From positions 1 to 36,805 of the forward strand of contig CAZTTG010000062.1 of the NCBI GenBank assembly GCA_964615935.1: a stretch of 36,805 bases of DNA, written 5' to 3'. Below are positions 23,636-31,786 of the stretch, piece by piece; position 1 is the stretch's first letter, and each line of letters begins with the position of its first letter. Source of the DNA: CAZTTG01 sp964615935. Its GTDB lineage: Bacteria > Planctomycetota > UBA1135 > GCA-002686595. Below the pieces are notes generated by a model. That model was not told the origin of the DNA, ran no database searches, and was given only the letters and a program-made list of their open reading frames with translations. The position numbers were made by a program, and so were the translations under genes.

Positions 23636-23665
23636 AGTATAGGGGGGAGGCCGAGAGCCCGTCAA
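23636..23665 (-). promoter_or_regulatory. Sigma-70-type promoter of the tpiA-priA block
   Basis: On the minus strand TTGACG (23665-23660) and TATACT (23641-23636) each match 5 of 6 consensus bases and are 18 nt apart. It is the best promoter match I found in the window. Predicted initiation near 23629 gives a leader of about 135 nt before tpiA. Confidence 0.65.
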
Positions 23666-23715
23666 CGCGGGGACCCGCGCGCAGGGGGGGGGAGGCGGCC
23701 AGAAGGGGGCCGGCG

Positions 23716-24798
23716 ATGGACTGGGCCGCCGGGGGGGTCTATACCGAGCGCGTGAGCCCCCGCGGAACGAAGAAGCGCCCCTGGATCCGGGGCCTGCCCC
23801 TCAGCGCCCTGGTGCTGCTGCTCTTCCTGGCCGGCTGGCTGGCCGAGCTGGGGATCGACCGCTCCCTGCCCGCGCCCCCCCACTCGAGCCGCGCGGCCCC
23901 CGACCTCGCCCCCCTGGAGCTGCCCGGCGGGGAGCTCGCCCTGCGCGGCCGCATCCTGGGGCCCGGGGGCCAGCCGATGGCCGGGGCCTCGGTCAGCCTG
24001 CGGGAGGGCCAGGTCCCATTCTGGACCGCGACCGACGAGGACGGCCGCTTCGAGCTGCGGGGGCTCTCCGCCGGCCTGCACCGGCTCTCGGTGGTGAGCT
24101 GGCCCCACCCGCCCGCGACCTTCGAGGTGGCCGCGGGGGGCGAGGAGCTGGATCTGCGCCTGCCCCGCGCCTTCGAGCCGATCCCGGATCTGCCCCTGGC
24201 ATCCCGGGCCGACCTCCTGGGCCGGATCGAGGCCCCTCCGGGACGGGATGCGGGCGGCTGGGGCGTGCGGGTCGAGCCCACCGAAGCCGCCGACGTGCTG
24301 GGCCCCGCCCTCCCGCGCTGCACGCGGACGGACTCCGGCGGCCACTTCCATCTGCCCGATCTGGTCCACGGCACCTACCGCCTCGCGGTGTTGCCCCCCT
24401 GGGCCTCCACCGGGACCTGGCCCAACCTCCTGGCCTCGAGCCACCGGATCCTGGAGCACGGGGGAGGCGAGGGCCAGCCGCCCCGAGCGGCCACGATCCT
24501 GAGCCTTCCGCTGGCGATCGGCGAGCTGAGCGGGCACGCCACCGACACCCAGGGGGATCCCGTCGAGGGCGCCAGCCTGCTGCTGCACGCCACCGGCGAT
24601 CCCAACCGGCTCTGGCCTCCGGCCGTCACCGACGAGCGGGGCCGCTTTCGGATCGGGGATCTGACCGCGGGCGCCTACTCGCTCGAGCTGCGCGCCGGCG
24701 AGGCGGCCCTGGAGGCCGAGGTGCACGTGGGGGAGGGCAGCTCCTCGGTCCGGGACTTCGAGGGGGTGGCGGTCAGCGGCGGCGAGGGCTTCCCCTGA
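23716..24798 (+). CDS. Membrane-anchored carboxypeptidase-regulatory-like domain protein
   Basis: The 360-aa protein (348 aa if the GTG at 23752 is the start) has a basic N terminus, one transmembrane anchor (about 31-52, LPLSALVLLLFLAGWLAELG) and an extracytoplasmic part. That part contains repeated beta-sandwich modules of the CarboxypepD_reg/CNA-B type: RGRILGPGGQPMAGASVSL with TDEDGRFELRGLSAGLHRL, a central degenerate copy with TRTDSGGHFHLPDLVHGTYRL, and GHATDTQGDPVEGASLLL with TDERGRFRIGDLTAGAYSL. Such modules serve as adhesion or scaffold domains and carry no catalytic residues. It is divergent from tpiA, and its stop lies 4 nt from the HDOD gene stop. Partner and role are unknown. Confidence 0.75.
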   Translation: MDWAAGGVYTERVSPRGTKKRPWIRGLPLSALVLLLFLAGWLAELGIDRSLPAPPHSSRAAPDLAPLELPGGELALRGRILGPGGQPMAGASVSLREGQVPFWTATDEDGRFELRGLSAGLHRLSVVSWPHPPATFEVAAGGEELDLRLPRAFEPIPDLPLASRADLLGRIEAPPGRDAGGWGVRVEPTEAADVLGPALPRCTRTDSGGHFHLPDLVHGTYRLAVLPPWASTGTWPNLLASSHRILEHGGGEGQPPRAATILSLPLAIGELSGHATDTQGDPVEGASLLLHATGDPNRLWPPAVTDERGRFRIGDLTAGAYSLELRAGEAALEAEVHVGEGSSSVRDFEGVAVSGGEGFP

Positions 24799-24802
24799 GA
24801 CC

Positions 24803-25663
24803 TCAGGCGGCGCGCAGGTTCAGGCTATCGATCTCCTGGTCGGCCTGCTCCCGGAGGGTCTCGAGGAGGCCATCGAGGGCCTTGCCCCGGTAGCTCCAGC
24901 CCTCCACCGCCTGGCCGCCGAGCAGGACCTCGAGCCTCTCCTCGAGCTGCCGCGGGTTGACCGTCCCCTGCGGGGCGCACAGGTGGCTCGCGATGGCCAC
25001 CGAGATCCGGGTCAGGCGCAGCGCCCCCAGCCCGGTGTCGTCCTCCTGGCGGGTGTGGTGGTGGTGGGCGACTACCTTGGCGATGCCGTCCGGCAGGCTC
25101 CAGCGCTCGGCCACGTGCTGTCCCGCCTGCTCGTGGTTGCAGCCGAAGGCGATCGACTCGCGCCTCAGGATGGCCGTCGAGTCCAGCGACTCCTTGGTGC
25201 ACAGCCCCCCGTAGAGCTCCGGGTTCTGGTACGCCAGGACCATGGCCCCCACGTTCTGCAGGATCCCCAGGACGAAGGCCCACTCCGGATCGACCTCGAA
25301 GGCGGGGACGGCCCGGGCCAAGTGGCGGTTGGTCGCGGCCACGCACACCGAGTCCTTCCACAGGATGCCCAGCGCGGCCTCGTCGGGCCGGAACACGGTC
25401 GCGAGCTGGCCGCCGAGCACGATCGAGACGAAGCGGCGGGCACCCAGGCGCACCAGTCCGTGACGGAGCTCACAGGGATCGTCGTGGCCGCTGAAGGCCG
25501 CCGAATGGGTCAGGCGGTACACCTCGGAGGAGAGCCCCGGATCCCGGGAGATGATCTCCAGCACCGAGTCGAAGTACAGGGGATCGTCGGGGGACAGGGC
25601 CATGAGCTGGATGACGGCCGTGCCCAGGGAGGGGATGGACAGGTGATCGAGGTGCTTGGCCAT
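24803..25663 (-). CDS. HDOD domain protein
   Basis: The 286-aa cytoplasmic protein consists almost entirely of an HDOD domain, a degenerate HD-like helical fold without phosphohydrolase metal residues, found in bacterial signalling proteins. Typical segments are IPSLGTAVIQLMALSPDD (about 9-27), ISRDPGLSSEVYRLTHSAAF, LRHGLVRLGARRFVSIVLG, FVLGILQNVGAMVLA and HEQAGQHVAERWSLPDGIAKVVAHHHH. No fused GGDEF, EAL or kinase domain is present. The start is supported by AAGGA seven bases upstream. Its neighbour upstream is an orphan FixJ-type regulator, so a shared signalling role is possible but unproven. Confidence 0.85.
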   Translation of the reverse strand: MAKHLDHLSIPSLGTAVIQLMALSPDDPLYFDSVLEIISRDPGLSSEVYRLTHSAAFSGHDDPCELRHGLVRLGARRFVSIVLGGQLATVFRPDEAALGILWKDSVCVAATNRHLARAVPAFEVDPEWAFVLGILQNVGAMVLAYQNPELYGGLCTKESLDSTAILRRESIAFGCNHEQAGQHVAERWSLPDGIAKVVAHHHHTRQEDDTGLGALRLTRISVAIASHLCAPQGTVNPRQLEERLEVLLGGQAVEGWSYRGKALDGLLETLREQADQEIDSLNLRAA

Positions 25664-25732
25664 GGTGGGTCCTTGCGAGGTGGCGGGTGGCTCGCGTTCC
25701 GACGGACGTCCGGCCTCCGACCCTCCCGCCGC

Positions 25733-25942
25733 TCACGCCTGTTCCAGGCAGCGGGAGAGATCGTCGGCCCGGGAGGGCGAGGCGATGTGGGCATAGGCCG
25801 CTGCCACCTGGGCGGCCAGCGGCGACCGGGGAAGCCGGCCGGTCGGGAGAGGTGCTGGAGGCGCCGCCCCGCCCCTGGGGGCGGCGCCTCGCAGCCGGTG
25901 CTGCTGAGCCATCAGTCGCACCAGGATCAGCAGCGCTCGCAT
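25733..25942 (-). CDS. Possible small hypothetical protein
   Basis: A 69-aa reading frame begins MRALLILVRLMAQQHRLRG and ends SRADDLSRCLEQA, 69 nt upstream of the HDOD gene on the same strand. Third-position GC is about 80%, lower than neighbours but coding-like. A helical C-terminal stretch (LAAQVAAAYAHIAS) follows a Pro/Gly/Arg-rich middle. No clear ribosome-binding site and no recognised domain are seen. It may be a real small gene cotranscribed with the HDOD gene, or a chance frame. Confidence 0.35.
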   Translation of the reverse strand: MRALLILVRLMAQQHRLRGAAPRGGAAPPAPLPTGRLPRSPLAAQVAAAYAHIASPSRADDLSRCLEQA

Positions 25943-26291
25943 GGGACCGATCTCAGTACTCGATGCATTCGGTACGGAGTGCTCCCCCCGGAGACTCAAC
26001 CCATGCGTCGGAGAGTCCCCTCGTTGAGTGGGGAGACTCCGTTCGGATCTAACGAATCTAGATTCGGAGAGCGGTCCGCGCCCGTCCCGCACTGCTTGAA
26101 GGCTCTGCGCGATCGCAGACGCCGGTCGCTGAGAGACCGCATGCGGGAAAGGCGCGGTTGGGGCAATGGCCCCCGGGATCGAAGCGGTCGACATATTCGC
26201 GAGGCCGCGACGCGTGTCCGTGCGGCACCGGATGGGATCGACCGTGGTGGGAACAGAATGCCACTGGGAGCTGTGCCTGTTTTGACCGTCA
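25943..26291. other. AT-richer noncoding region with palindromes
   Basis: I see no convincing gene in this 349-nt spacer, which is visibly less GC-rich than its surroundings. It holds an imperfect inverted repeat AGTACTC-(15)-GAGTGCT (25955-25983), complementary segments ACTCAAC and GTTGAGT, related GGAGAGTCCCC and GGGGAGACTCC segments (about 26010-26040), and a 14-bp perfect palindrome at 26053-26066. It could contain regulator-binding sites or a small RNA; no tRNA or known RNA family is recognised. Confidence 0.5.
26053..26066. promoter_or_regulatory. 14-bp perfect palindrome (candidate operator)
   Basis: CGAATCTAGATTCG is a perfect palindrome in an AT-richer island between an orphan response regulator and the HDOD gene region. 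Dimeric HTH regulators bind such sites; which protein might do so is unknown. Confidence 0.4.
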
Positions 26292-26909
26292 CTATTCCCG
26301 GTCCAGATCGGGAATCAGGGCATTCCGGACCAGCTCGGCCACCGACTGCGCCTCCATCTTCTTCATGATGTGCGCGCGGTGCAGATCGATGGTCTTCTTG
26401 CTCAGATTCAAGCTGGCGGCGATGGACTTGCTCGGGTAGCCGGCCACCACGAGCTCGAGGACCTCGCGCTCCCGGGCGGTGAGCGAATCCAGCCTGCCGT
26501 TCATCCGGTCGCGCAGCTCGCGCTTGCGCATCTCCGCGCGATCGCGCTCCAGCGCCAGCTGGATGGTGTCCAGCAGCACCTGCGAGTGGCAGGGCTTCTC
26601 GATGTAGTCCAGGGCCCCCTCCTTCATGGCCTGTACCGCCATGGCCACGTCGGAGTGCCCCGTCAGGAAGACGATGGGCAGGGTGGCCCCCTGGGCCCTC
26701 AGGCGCCGTTGCAGCTCCAGCCCGCTCATCCCCGGCATCCGGATGTCCAGGACCAGGCACTCGGGGCTGTGGGCTTCGTAGCTCTCGAGGAAGGAGTCGG
26801 CGGTGCGGTAGGTCTCGTAGCGCAGACCTACCGAGTCGAGCAGGGATTGAACGTAGTCGAGGACTTCAGGCTCGTCGTCGACCAGATGTACCGTTGGGTC
26901 CGCGTGCAT
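26292..26909 (-). CDS. FixJ/NarL-type response regulator (orphan)
   Basis: The 205-aa two-domain regulator has an intact receiver: acidic pocket D11 and D12, phospho-acceptor D55 in VLDIRMPGMSG, T83 and K105 (IEKPC, where Phe is more usual than Cys). A linker helix and a LuxR-type HTH (about 142-200, LTAREREVLELVVAGYPSKS then KTIDLHRAHIMKKM) follow. Sequence type is FixJ/TodT-like. The ATG at 26909 is preceded by GGAGAGACC; an ATG at 26963 lies in frame upstream but has no support. No histidine kinase gene is in the window. The 5' region has an 8-bp inverted repeat, suggesting autoregulation. Confidence 0.9.
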   Translation of the reverse strand: MHADPTVHLVDDEPEVLDYVQSLLDSVGLRYETYRTADSFLESYEAHSPECLVLDIRMPGMSGLELQRRLRAQGATLPIVFLTGHSDVAMAVQAMKEGALDYIEKPCHSQVLLDTIQLALERDRAEMRKRELRDRMNGRLDSLTAREREVLELVVAGYPSKSIAASLNLSKKTIDLHRAHIMKKMEAQSVAELVRNALIPDLDRE

Positions 26910-27317
26910 GGGTCTCTCCAGGGACCTTGGTGAGCCGAGCATACCTGCCCATTCGGTATTCACCCGCCTTCGGTCAATACCGATCTATTCTACTTGTGCC
27001 CGGTAGAAGTGCCGGGGTCACCCGGTAGGGTGCGTCCCTTCGGTCCGCCAGAAGCGCGGCCCCGGGGGGAGCTGGAGTCGGCGCCCGATGGCCCCCGCCC
27101 CGCCCCGGATGTTGGCCTTTCCAAGCCTTTTGCAGGCCTTTTCGGGGTGCGGGTAGCGGGGACCCCGGGTTGCGGGAGGGCCCTCTCGCCCCCTCCCACC
27201 GGTGCGGCTCCCCTCGCTCGAGCCCCGGCGGAAAGGAGGCCGGCGCGCCGCCTTGCCGCGCCCTCGTTCCCACTCCCGGACCTCGCGGCTAACATGATCG
27301 GCTCGCCGGAGACCCGC
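26910..27317. other. Divergent regulatory region, response regulator and desulfurase
   Basis: This 408-nt spacer has no convincing gene. Its left 90 nt are AT-richer and contain the inverted repeat listed separately and a TAGAAT hexamer (minus strand, 26986-26991) that could be a -10 box. The right part is GC-rich, with repeated CCTTT/GGCCTT segments and a weak GGCCT-AGGCC hairpin followed by TTTT (27114-27142). No -35/-10 pair for the desulfurase gene is convincing. Confidence 0.4.
26953..26983. promoter_or_regulatory. Inverted repeat TCGGTATT-(15)-AATACCGA
   Basis: Perfect 8-bp arms separated by 15 nt lie 44-74 nt upstream of the response-regulator start, overlapping its likely promoter zone. 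CATTCGGTA at 26950-26958 recurs exactly at 25966-25974, downstream of the same gene, where another inverted repeat also has a 15-nt spacer. A binding site for the encoded LuxR-type regulator is a reasonable guess. Confidence 0.45.
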
Positions 27318-28478
27318 ATGCAGACCATCTACCTCGACAACGCCGCCACCACGCCCCTCTCTCCCGAGGTACGGGAGGCCATGCGTCCCTGGCTGGAGAC
27401 CGAGTTCGGCAACCCCTCCTCGCGACATCCGCTGGGGGCGCGGGCGGCCGAGGCGATCGACCGCGCGCGGCTCCAGGTGGCCCGCGCGCTGGGCGCGGAG
27501 CCCCGACGCACCATCCTCACCTCGGGGGGCACCGAGGCCAACAACCTGGCGGTGCTGGGCCTGGCGCGCGCGCGACGGCGCCGGGGTCGGCACGTGCTGA
27601 TCGGCCCCACCGAGCACCCCTCGGTGCGGGACTCGGCGCACGCCCTGCGCGAGGAGGGCTTCGAGGTGGAGGAGGGCCGGCTCGCGGGCGACGGCTCGCT
27701 GGATCTCGACGACTTCGCCGAGCGCCTCCGTCCGGACACGGTCCTGGCGGCGCAGATGCTGGCCAACAACGAGTTCGGGACCGTCTACCCCATCGCCGAG
27801 CTGGGCCGCATGCTGCGCGCGCGCGCGCAGCAGGCGCTCCTGCACGTCGACGCGGTGCAGGGCCTCGGCAAGCTCGACTTCACCCTGGGCGAGCTGGGGG
27901 CGTCGAGCCTCTCGGTCTCGGCCCACAAGGTGCACGGCCCCAAGGGCGGCGGGGCCCTGGTCCTGTCGGACGATCACGAGCTGCGACCGCTGGCCTTCGG
28001 CGGGGGTCAGGAGCGCGGGGCGCGGCCGGGCACCGAGAACGTGGCCGCCATCGCGGGCCTCGGCTGCGCCGCGGAGCAGGCGGTGGCCACCCGCGAGGCC
28101 ACGCGCGAGGCCAGCTCGCGCGCCCGCGAGATCCTGCGGCGCGGACTGTCCCAGCTGCCGGGGGCGCGCTTCCTGGAGCCCGGCTCGGAGGCGAGCGCTC
28201 CGCTCCCGAACATCCTCTCGGTCTACCTGCCCGGCGTGCCGGCCGAGGTGCGCATGCACCACCTCGAGGCCCGCGGCGTCTTCACCAGCGCCGGCAGCGC
28301 CTGTCACAGCCGCGAGCTCGAGATCAGCCCCGCCCTCCTGGCGCTGGGGCTGGGGGCGGAGGAGGCCCGGCGGGTCCTGCGCTTCTCCTTCTCGCGCTAC
28401 ACCGAGGGAACCGAGCTGGAGGAGGCCGTGGCGATCCTGCTCGAGGTTTGCCGGGAGCTGGATTCGGTCCGGCCGTGA
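27318..28478 (+). CDS. Cysteine desulfurase (NifS/IscS-like), partner of ThiI
   Basis: The 386-aa PLP enzyme takes sulfur from cysteine to form a protein persulfide. Motifs: YLDNAATTPLSPEV at the N terminus, SGGTEANN, LANNEFGTVYPI, the PLP lysine K204 in SAHKVHGPKGGG, GGGQERGARPGTENVA, and the persulfide Cys C329 in SAGSACHSRE. The ATG at 27318 follows GGAG at a good spacing and gives the usual start; the ATG at 27294 lacks one. Its stop overlaps the thiI GTG (GTGA). By analogy with dedicated desulfurases next to thiI in other bacteria, it probably supplies sulfur for tRNA 4-thiouridine. A general Fe-S role cannot be excluded because no iscU or sufU is visible. Confidence 0.92.
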   Translation: MQTIYLDNAATTPLSPEVREAMRPWLETEFGNPSSRHPLGARAAEAIDRARLQVARALGAEPRRTILTSGGTEANNLAVLGLARARRRRGRHVLIGPTEHPSVRDSAHALREEGFEVEEGRLAGDGSLDLDDFAERLRPDTVLAAQMLANNEFGTVYPIAELGRMLRARAQQALLHVDAVQGLGKLDFTLGELGASSLSVSAHKVHGPKGGGALVLSDDHELRPLAFGGGQERGARPGTENVAAIAGLGCAAEQAVATREATREASSRAREILRRGLSQLPGARFLEPGSEASAPLPNILSVYLPGVPAEVRMHHLEARGVFTSAGSACHSRELEISPALLALGLGAEEARRVLRFSFSRYTEGTELEEAVAILLEVCRELDSVRP

Positions 28479-29680
28479 CCGCCCCGAGCTCAGAGGCGGC
28501 GGCGCCCGAGACCGCGCTGATCCGCTACGGCGAGCTGGCCCTGAAGGGCGGCAACCGCTCGTACTTCGAGCGGGCGCTGGTGCGCAACGTCATCGAGGCC
28601 TGCCGGCGGGTCTCGCCGGTCACCTGCGAGCGCCGTCGCGGCCGGATCCTGGTCTTCCCCGAGCGCCGGGTCGAGGAGGTGGCCCGTCGGCTGCAGGACG
28701 TCTTCGGGATCGTCTCGGTCTCACCGGCCTGGGGAGTCGAGCCGCGGCCGGAGGCCATCGCCGAGCGGGCGCGCGCGGTCCTGGCGGACGCCCTGCGGGA
28801 CTTCCCCCCGGACCGGCCGGTCACCTTCCGCGTCGAGAGCTCGCGGGCGGACAAGGCCTTCCCGCTCACGTCCATGGAGCTCGACCGCTTCGTGGCCGAT
28901 CGGATCCTGGACGACCCGCGGCGGATCACCGTCCGCCTCGTGGACCCCGAGCTCAGCCTGGGGATCGACGTGCGCGAGGAGCGGGCCTGGCTCTTCGCCC
29001 GGCGCCTGCCCGGGCCCGGCGGCCTGCCGCTGGGCACCCTGGGCCGCGTCCTGTGCCTGCTCTCGGGCGGCATCGACTCGCCGGTGTCCGCGTGGATGGC
29101 GATGAAGCGCGGCGCCCGGGTCTCCTTCGTCACCTTCCACTCCTACCCCTACATCGGCGAGGCCTCCAAGCGAAAGGTGGTCGAGCTGGTCCGGACCCTG
29201 ACCCGCTGGCAGCCGGCTGGCCGCCTGTGGGTGGCGCCCTTCACCGAGACCCAGGTCGCCATTCGCGACTCGGCGCCGGCGGGCTACCGCACGGTGCTCT
29301 ACCGGCGCATGATGCACCGGATCGCCTGCGCCCTGGCGCCGCGGGAGCGAGCCACCGCCCTGGTGACCGGCGAGAGCCTGGGCCAGGTGGCCAGCCAGAC
29401 CCTGGAGAACCTGACCTGCATCGGCGACGCCGCCGAGCTGCCGGTGCTGCGCCCCCTGCTGACCTTCGACAAGGAGGAGACCGTGCGCGTCGCGCGGCGC
29501 ATCGGGACCTTCGAGACCTCCATCGTCCCCGAGCCCGACTGCTGCACGGTCTTCCAGCCCCGGCGCCCGGTGATCCGCGGCACGCTCGACGCGTGCCGGC
29601 GGGCGGAGGAGGGCCTCGACGTGGCGGGGCTCGTGGAACGCGCGGTGGAAGGCGCGGAGCTGATCGAGGCGGAGGGCTAG
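28475..29680 (+). CDS. thiI: tRNA 4-thiouridine synthetase ThiI (short, no rhodanese domain)
   Basis: The 401-aa protein adenylates U8 of tRNA and inserts sulfur. Order: NFLD plus THUMP domains (about 10-175, YGELALKGGNRSYFERAL and the GRILVF region), then the PP-loop ATPase domain with LLSGGIDSPVSAW (about 195-207) and GESLGQVASQTLENL. The ending has PDCCTVFQPRRPVI, where one Cys corresponds to the disulfide-forming residue. The C-terminal rhodanese domain of the E. coli enzyme is absent, as in many bacteria where the neighbouring desulfurase gives sulfur directly. GTG start, coupled to the desulfurase stop. A role in thiamine synthesis is less likely without the rhodanese domain. Confidence 0.93.
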   Translation: MTAPSSEAAAPETALIRYGELALKGGNRSYFERALVRNVIEACRRVSPVTCERRRGRILVFPERRVEEVARRLQDVFGIVSVSPAWGVEPRPEAIAERARAVLADALRDFPPDRPVTFRVESSRADKAFPLTSMELDRFVADRILDDPRRITVRLVDPELSLGIDVREERAWLFARRLPGPGGLPLGTLGRVLCLLSGGIDSPVSAWMAMKRGARVSFVTFHSYPYIGEASKRKVVELVRTLTRWQPAGRLWVAPFTETQVAIRDSAPAGYRTVLYRRMMHRIACALAPRERATALVTGESLGQVASQTLENLTCIGDAAELPVLRPLLTFDKEETVRVARRIGTFETSIVPEPDCCTVFQPRRPVIRGTLDACRRAEEGLDVAGLVERAVEGAELIEAEG

Positions 29681-29778
29681 ACGCGACATGAGGCGGTCCC
29701 TACCGTGTCCTCGAACCTCCTGCGCGGCCCACGCCGCGGGGAACGCGGGCGGCGGGAGCGCGGGAGTCGAGGCACGGG

Positions 29779-31752
29779 ATGAACCGCACCATCGCCCTCT
29801 TCCTGGCGCTGGCGATCCTGCTGGCGCACGCGCTGGCGCTGCACACGGACGCCCTGGGGAGCCTGGCTCCGCCCTACGACGTGGCGCACGTGGCCTTCCG
29901 GCTGGCGCGCAACCTGGCGCAGACCGGGAGCCTGCTGTGGGATCCGGGCCTGCCCGCGGCGGAGAGCTACCCCTCGATCCTGTGGGTGGGCGTGGCGGCG
30001 GTGGCCGAGCGCCTGTACCTGCCGCCCAACTCCATCTGCCAGACGACCTGCACGGTCGCGGCCCTGTCGACCATCCTGGTGGTGGCGCGCTTCAGCCCCG
30101 GCCGCCTGGCGGGGGTGATCGCGCCGCTCCTCCTGGTGGTCAGCGGGGGCATGGCGGCCTCGGCCACCAGCGGCACCGAGACCGCGCTGTTCACCCTGCT
30201 GGTGACCTCGAGCTTTCTGGCCTACGAGAAGCGCTGGCGCACGGCGCTGGGCGGCTGCCTGGCCCTCCTGTGCCTCACGCGGCCCGAGGGGGCCCTCCTC
30301 ACCCTGGCCTTCCTCGTGCTGGAGGTGCTGCGGCGCCTGAGACGCGGCCGGGCCGGGGCGAGCCCCACGGTGTTCCGCTCCTTCCTGGCGCCCCTCCTGA
30401 CCTGCGCCGCCATCAGCGCAGCGCGCTACTCCTACACGGGCTACCTGGTCTCCCCCACCACCGAGGCCCTGCTCAGCGGGGATGGCTCGGGCTGGGCCCG
30501 CGGCCTGCCCCGGGTGTACGACTTCCTGACCGGCGCCGGCGGCCCGATGCTGGTGGTCTTCCCCCTGTGGTACCTGGTGCGCGGCACGCTGACCGGGACC
30601 GGGCGCCGGGCGCTGTTCCTGTCCATCGCCTGGGCCGCCATCGTGGCCGCGGGAGGGGGCCAGGCGCTGCCCTTCTCCGGGGCCATGGTGCCCACCCTGC
30701 CGATCCTCTACGTGGCCGTGCAGGAGGCCATGACCCTGGCCCTGGACAGCCGACGGCGCGCCTATCCCGCCATCACGCGGACGCTCTTCTTCCTGGGGCT
30801 GGCCGCATCGGCGCTGGCCAGCAAGTACCCCGGTGACCTGGCCTTCCTGAGGATCGAGGGGCTGCACCGATGGTGGATGCGGCCCACCGCGCAGCCGCGC
30901 TTCGGCTACAACGACAACCTGGGACGGCTGGGCCTGGTCGAGGAGATCGGGCGCACCCTGGCGCTGCGCTCGGTGGGCAACTTCCTGCGCGGCGCCGGCA
31001 TCGACCCCAACCACTCCATCCTGACCCCCTGGCCGGGGTCGGTGGGCTACCTCTCCCGGCTCCAGGTGATCGACGTGCTGGGCCGGGCGACGCCGGCTCC
31101 CGAGCGGCCCCGTGCGCGGACCTGGAGCGGCGCGCCGCGGGCGGACGTGGCCCAGGCCCTGGCCCGACGGCCCGAGTACATCATCCCCTCCATCGCCTTC
31201 GGGAACATCGCGCCGACGGCCCAGGAGATCGCCGCCGCCTGGGTTCAGGAGCTCGACCGCTTCCCGGACGACCCCAAGCGCTCGCTGGCCATTCGCGAGG
31301 AGCTGCTGAGCACCTACGAGATGCTGGCGGTGCCCATCTCGGTCCAGGGCCTGTCCCGCTCCCAGGCGCGGCGCACCTTCTTCCTGATGCGCCGCCGGGA
31401 CCTGGGGCTCGCGCCTCGCCTCAGCGTGGAGCTCGAGGAGGGCGTCTTCCACGTGGACGTGCAGCACGACTCACACGAGCAGCTCGCCGACCTGAGGGTG
31501 CAGCTCCGCGACCGGGAGGGAATCCTGTGGTCGCTGCGCCCCACCGGGGTCTTCGACGGCAACAGCAACCTCCTGGCGCGCTCCAGCCTCCTGATCCACC
31601 CCACCGGGCAGCGCTCGATCCGGCTCCTGTCGAGCGCCATCCCCGAGGAGCTCCGGGGCGGCGAGCTGCGCGTGATCCTGCGCAACCCCGGCGCGGCCGG
31701 GCGGTCGCTGTTCGCGAACGCCTGCGAGGAGGTGAACGTCAGCCTGCCGTAG
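29779..31752 (+). CDS. GT-C-like polytopic membrane glycosyltransferase (putative)
   Basis: The 657-aa protein has an N-terminal TM helix, a first extracytoplasmic loop and about eight to ten further membrane segments to residue about 350, then a soluble C-terminal half. The loop PPYDVAHVAFRLARNLAQTG, with SLLWDPGLPAAESYPSILW after it, matches GT-C enzymes whose loop reads DDAYISFRYARNL...NPG.PVEGYTNFLW. These transfer sugars from polyprenyl-phosphate donors outside the membrane. The usual DD before the FR segment is reduced to YDVAH, one Asp only, so activity is uncertain. The C-terminal domain (about 540-655) looks beta-rich. It starts 98 nt after thiI and converges with the NtrC-like gene. 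Substrate unknown. Confidence 0.65.
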   Translation: MNRTIALFLALAILLAHALALHTDALGSLAPPYDVAHVAFRLARNLAQTGSLLWDPGLPAAESYPSILWVGVAAVAERLYLPPNSICQTTCTVAALSTILVVARFSPGRLAGVIAPLLLVVSGGMAASATSGTETALFTLLVTSSFLAYEKRWRTALGGCLALLCLTRPEGALLTLAFLVLEVLRRLRRGRAGASPTVFRSFLAPLLTCAAISAARYSYTGYLVSPTTEALLSGDGSGWARGLPRVYDFLTGAGGPMLVVFPLWYLVRGTLTGTGRRALFLSIAWAAIVAAGGGQALPFSGAMVPTLPILYVAVQEAMTLALDSRRRAYPAITRTLFFLGLAASALASKYPGDLAFLRIEGLHRWWMRPTAQPRFGYNDNLGRLGLVEEIGRTLALRSVGNFLRGAGIDPNHSILTPWPGSVGYLSRLQVIDVLGRATPAPERPRARTWSGAPRADVAQALARRPEYIIPSIAFGNIAPTAQEIAAAWVQELDRFPDDPKRSLAIREELLSTYEMLAVPISVQGLSRSQARRTFFLMRRRDLGLAPRLSVELEEGVFHVDVQHDSHEQLADLRVQLRDREGILWSLRPTGVFDGNSNLLARSSLLIHPTGQRSIRLLSSAIPEELRGGELRVILRNPGAAGRSLFANACEEVNVSLP

Positions 31753-31757
31753 GGTCT

Positions 31758-31785
31758 GCCCCGCGGCGAGAGCCGGCCACGGGGC
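31758..31785. terminator. Convergent hairpin between GT-C-like and NtrC-like genes
   Basis: GCCCCG pairs with CGGGGC (31758-31763 and 31780-31785), enclosing CGGC-GAGA-GCCG. The strong GC hairpin fills the 34-nt spacer between two convergent stops but has no T tract. Confidence 0.4.
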
Positions 31786-31786
31786 C

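Noticed and set aside
26041..26070. GTTCGGATC as a possible tRNA T-loop
   Set aside because: The invariant A of the T-loop is missing and no acceptor, D or anticodon stems fold around it.
25943..26194. N-terminal extension of the 69-aa frame to 153 codons
   Set aside because: The extension runs through the palindrome-rich AT-richer spacer and has noncoding composition.
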